The notes below the pieces were generated by a model, which made no database searches, was not told the origin of the DNA, and saw nothing but the letters and a program-made list of their open reading frames with translations. Position numbers and translations under genes: made by a program. This document shows positions 61,586-64,000 of a stretch of 64,000 nucleotides of DNA, one piece after another. Each line of letters opens with the position of its first letter. Position 1 is the stretch's first letter. This stretch comes from Clostridiales bacterium (lineage in GTDB: Bacteria; Bacillota; Clostridia; Oscillospirales; CAG-382): positions 77,768-141,767 of the forward strand of contig QAKH01000048.1 of assembly GCA_003343885.1 (NCBI GenBank), in the 5' to 3' direction.

Positions 61586-61855
61586 CATTCATTTTTTACA
61601 TTCTTTAAATTATTTAATTATTGTTACTGAAAATTTTACCCTTGTATTATTTTTTCTCGACAAATACAGAGCACTTTTGCAACGATCGCGAATTAAAATA
61701 AGACACAAAGCATAACGCAATATTATTAATAATTAAAAAAAATGAAAGATTTTGAAAAAACATGAAATAATCTGTTGCATTTTGTAGAAAAAGGTGATAA
61801 AATTAAAATGGTAGTAAAATTAAATGATTTGTGCGACTTGAAAGGAATGAAAAAA

Positions 61856-63142
61856 ATGGAGCTTTTAGATATTTCAATAAGTGGTTTTAAAAACATAAAA
61901 GAGTTTAAAATGGAATTTGGTTCCATCAATGTTCTTGTCGGTCAAAACGGATATGGAAAATCAAATATAATAGATGCTATTGATTTTGCTTTTGATTTTA
62001 TTCATTCCCCAAGCAACAAAAGAATTCACATGATGTCATACAAATCTTGCATACCTATATTAAAAACCAATGCCGGTCAAAATTTTTCATTTGAAATTCG
62101 AGCAAAAACAGATTCGAAGCAACAAAGTTATTATGTGAATTATGGTTTTGAATTCTCATGGCAAACAGAGAAAAATCCCGCCAGAATTGTAAGTGAATAT
62201 CTTAATATCAAAAAAGGGGAAAAAAGTCAAAAATACAACAAGTACATAAAAAGATCCAATGGAGAGGCTTATTATCGGTCTTCTGAAACCGGACGCTGTG
62301 ACAAAGTAATCAAAGTTGATGAGTTTAACTTGATTCTTTCAAAATTGGCTTCATTCGACGAATTATACTACATTGATATAATCAATCAGATAAATTCAAT
62401 GCAGTACTTTATAGAAAGGCATTTAGACGCCAGCCCCTCATTTGCTCCCGCTCCAATTGTAATAAAAGGTTTCCAGGAATTGGAATTACAAGGAATACAA
62501 AGTATTCCAAGAGCAATTTTTTATTTAAAAAAAGATTATTTTGACAAATATGAATTGCTTATTAATTCATTTAAACAATTGTTTCCGGATATAAAAGATA
62601 TAGAGCTTCAGGAGTTTAGGCTAAATGAACCAGATATAAAGATTTCCGATGATGCTCCAATTATGTTCACTGACAGTATATACTCTATGAGCATTACTCA
62701 CGATAAACTTGTACAGCCTTTAAGTTTTGAAAATCTTTCAGATGGAACAAAAAGAATCTTTTTAATGTTGACATTTGCTATAATTGCAGATATAAAAGGA
62801 TTATCGTTAATCGCAATTGAAGAACCCGAAAATTCTATACATCCTGGACTTTTACAAAGCTACATTGATATTCTAGGTCAGCTGATTAGTAGTTGTAAAA
62901 TTATTTTTACAAGTCATTCACCGTACATAATCCAATACATTAATCCACACAATGTATATCTCGGCCTGTCCAATAATACGGGTGAGTCAGAATTTAGAAG
63001 AATTGCATCAACAAAAGTAAAATCTCTTCTTAGAGACGCCTCAGAATATGATGAATCTGTTGGCGATTACATTTTTGGTATTCTTTCCGGAGATGACTCA
63101 AATGAGTATCTAAAGGAGTATTTAGAGACAAATGACAGATGA
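61856..63142 (+). CDS. AAA15-type ATPase of a candidate defence pair
   Basis: Start set at ATG 61856, with AAAGGA nine bases upstream; earlier starts (61775, 61808) have poorer sites. The 428-residue SMC/ABC-like ATPase has Walker A GQNGYGKSN (near residue 31), an insertion with a coiled, charged middle, the signature LSDGTKR, Walker B IAIEEPENSIHP and the H-loop SHSP. This is the AAA15/AAA21 class found in OLD, PARIS (AriA), AbiL and RloA-type systems. It overlaps the next gene by 11 bases. The region is clearly more A+T-rich than its neighbours, suggesting horizontal gain. Confidence 0.87.
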   Translation: MELLDISISGFKNIKEFKMEFGSINVLVGQNGYGKSNIIDAIDFAFDFIHSPSNKRIHMMSYKSCIPILKTNAGQNFSFEIRAKTDSKQQSYYVNYGFEFSWQTEKNPARIVSEYLNIKKGEKSQKYNKYIKRSNGEAYYRSSETGRCDKVIKVDEFNLILSKLASFDELYYIDIINQINSMQYFIERHLDASPSFAPAPIVIKGFQELELQGIQSIPRAIFYLKKDYFDKYELLINSFKQLFPDIKDIELQEFRLNEPDIKISDDAPIMFTDSIYSMSITHDKLVQPLSFENLSDGTKRIFLMLTFAIIADIKGLSLIAIEEPENSIHPGLLQSYIDILGQLISSCKIIFTSHSPYIIQYINPHNVYLGLSNNTGESEFRRIASTKVKSLLRDASEYDESVGDYIFGILSGDDSNEYLKEYLETNDR

Positions 63143-63737
63143 CATTGTTGTAATATTTGCCGAAGGTCCAACAGAAATAGAATTTTACAAAGCCGTAGTT
63201 GCAAAAGCTAATAAACTATCGAGTGTAAGCTATTCTTGTCAAATAGAGTATATTAACATGAAGGGCATTGGCCAATACAAAACGAAAGCCCTGAAAAAGT
63301 TTAAGCATTTAAAAAATATAAAGCCTAACAGCAAATTTAATTTGTTTTTGTGTATAGATAATGATGTATTTCAGAACCCTACAAAATCGCCATTTGACAA
63401 AGACACCCTTGAAAAAAACTTAAAAAAAGCTGGTGCCGCAAATGTAAAATACATAATAGCCAACCAGTCAATCGAGGATTGGTTTTTAAGTGATTTGGAA
63501 GGCGTACTGGATTATCTAAAATTACCAAAAACCACAAAAAGACCTGGCGGAAATGGACAAGAAGCTTTAAAAAAGCTCTTCAAAAAAAAGAATAAGCTTT
63601 ATGTCAAAGGCACAAAGGCCGAAGGCTTTATAGAAAGGTTAGACTTACTGAAGATCATAAGAATTCAATGTAAATCTTTTGAACCTCTGTGCAAGTCTTT
63701 GGGCTTTGAGTGTAAAAAAGTTTGCGGCATGTATTGA
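63132..63737 (+). CDS. Small TOPRIM-like nuclease of the candidate defence pair
   Basis: A 201-residue protein that starts inside the ATPase gene, behind AAAGGAG. The opening VVIFAEGPTEIEFYKAVV carries the TOPRIM-type glutamate, FLCIDNDVF the DxD acidic pair, and IANQSIEDWFLSDLEG a later acidic helix seen in DUF4276/RloB-like proteins. Such partners provide the effector nuclease of ATPase-nuclease systems; AAA15 plus a small TOPRIM protein is the layout of PARIS (AriA/AriB) and of AbiL or RloAB pairs, though I cannot place it in one of them. Metal-dependent cleavage of nucleic acid is the inferred activity. Confidence 0.75.
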   Translation: MTDDIVVIFAEGPTEIEFYKAVVAKANKLSSVSYSCQIEYINMKGIGQYKTKALKKFKHLKNIKPNSKFNLFLCIDNDVFQNPTKSPFDKDTLEKNLKKAGAANVKYIIANQSIEDWFLSDLEGVLDYLKLPKTTKRPGGNGQEALKKLFKKKNKLYVKGTKAEGFIERLDLLKIIRIQCKSFEPLCKSLGFECKKVCGMY

Positions 63738-63793
63738 TTTTAACAATGCGTCTTGTAGTAATCTGCTCCTTACATAGTACCCGCCACACACCC

Positions 63794-63830
63794 AAAAGCT
63801 CCTTACTTTGAATGGTAAGGAGCCTTTTTT
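63794..63830. terminator. Strong terminator after the ATPase-nuclease pair
   Basis: AAAAGCTCCTTAC (63794-63806) pairs with GTAAGGAGCCTTTT (63815 on) with a short loop and a T6 run. It is likely bidirectional: the converging gene ends at 63829 within its tail. Confidence 0.9.
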
Positions 63831-64000
63831 AATTTTTGCTATTTAATTTTTTCAACCTTTTCACCATCACACAAAATTCGGCTCTTGTCATTGGAGCGTC
63901 CGGACGAAAGGAGTTGTCAGGATATCCGAGCAGGTACTTTTTGTCTGCACAGTAATTTATGCTTTCAAACGCCCAGTGCTCCGGCTTCAGGTCGGAAAAG
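63829..64000 (-). CDS. SLH-domain protein, C-terminal end only
   Basis: The frame runs off the right edge of the window, so only the last 56 residues are visible, ending in TAA at 63831-63829. They form one S-layer homology repeat: FSDLKPEHWAFESINYCADK, then GYPDNSFRPDAPMTRAEFCVMV, with the FRPD and TRAEF hallmarks. SLH domains attach exported proteins to wall-linked polymers. The rest of the protein and its job are unknown. Confidence 0.85.
   Translation of the reverse strand, partial: FSDLKPEHWAFESINYCADKKYLLGYPDNSFRPDAPMTRAEFCVMVKRLKKLNSKN

Noticed and set aside
63738..63793. Right-hand attachment repeat matching the tRNA-Arg 3' end.
   Set aside because: No similarity to the tRNA end was found here; any second attachment site must lie beyond the window.
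1..64000. CRISPR arrays, insertion sequences, rRNA genes or prophage.
   Set aside because: No regular direct repeats with spacers, no transposase or integrase motifs, no rRNA-like sequence and no phage structural genes were seen on either strand.

Overview
This window looks like chromosome from an endospore-forming, anaerobic member of the Bacillota (class Clostridia), probably a gut lineage. The support is a full-length SpoIIE, a V-type ATPase operon of the Clostridium/Enterococcus kind, an SLH-domain fragment, strong AGGAGG ribosome binding sites, TTGACA-17-TATAAT promoters and a GC content of about 40-45% by eye. Genus and species cannot be told from the sequence.

Layout. 1-5.7 kb (+): the end of trmB, overlapping nadE; a membrane-tethered XRE regulator with a palindromic operator over its promoter; then a yybP-ykoY (Mn2+) riboswitch ahead of an orphan Na+-decarboxylase beta subunit, a 51-residue OadG-like peptide and a family I pyrophosphatase. 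5.7-13 kb (-): a GH78 rhamnosidase, a GH2 beta-galactosidase under a LacI-type operator, an AEC transporter and a DUF554 membrane protein. 13-17.4 kb: dUTPase, an anchored protein with an acidic tail, and spoIIE. 17.5-27.3 kb (+): a complete V-type ATPase operon, with a predicted undecaprenyl-phosphate translocase (DUF368/PopT) inserted between subunits B and D.

27.3-42.9 kb (-): one long sugar-uptake operon driven by a promoter at about 42.87-42.90 kb. It runs: 1075-residue substrate-binding protein with carbohydrate-binding-like modules, two permeases, a propeller/TPR/YIP1 membrane protein, a DUF5696-like secreted protein, two more permeases, an internal hairpin, a glycosidase and a formyltransferase translationally coupled to it. 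No ABC ATPase is encoded, so a shared MsmX-type ATPase elsewhere is expected. 43.3-48.9 kb: an ABC-F ATPase overlapping a PocR-AraC regulator (-), then an FAD oxidoreductase, a ThuA-like protein and a small unknown protein (+).

48.9-51.9 kb is accessory: a broken methyltransferase, a small membrane protein and a lipoprotein bracketed by a 41-bp direct repeat, azlCD and tRNA-Thr(CGU). 52-61.4 kb (+): rpoB-rpoC on their own promoter, away from ribosomal protein genes, both ending in acidic tails, followed by a cyclophilin, a sugar isomerase-like protein and tRNA-Arg(CCG). Directly after this tRNA comes an A+T-rich segment with several inverted repeats and a two-gene AAA-ATPase plus TOPRIM-like nuclease pair, a candidate phage-defence island, then the end of an SLH-domain gene on the other strand.

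Most likely to be new: the ATPase-less four-permease operon with its YIP1 and DUF5696 proteins, the Mn2+ riboswitch over an orphan OadB/OadG pair, PopT inside a V-ATPase operon, and the AAA/TOPRIM pair beside tRNA-Arg.
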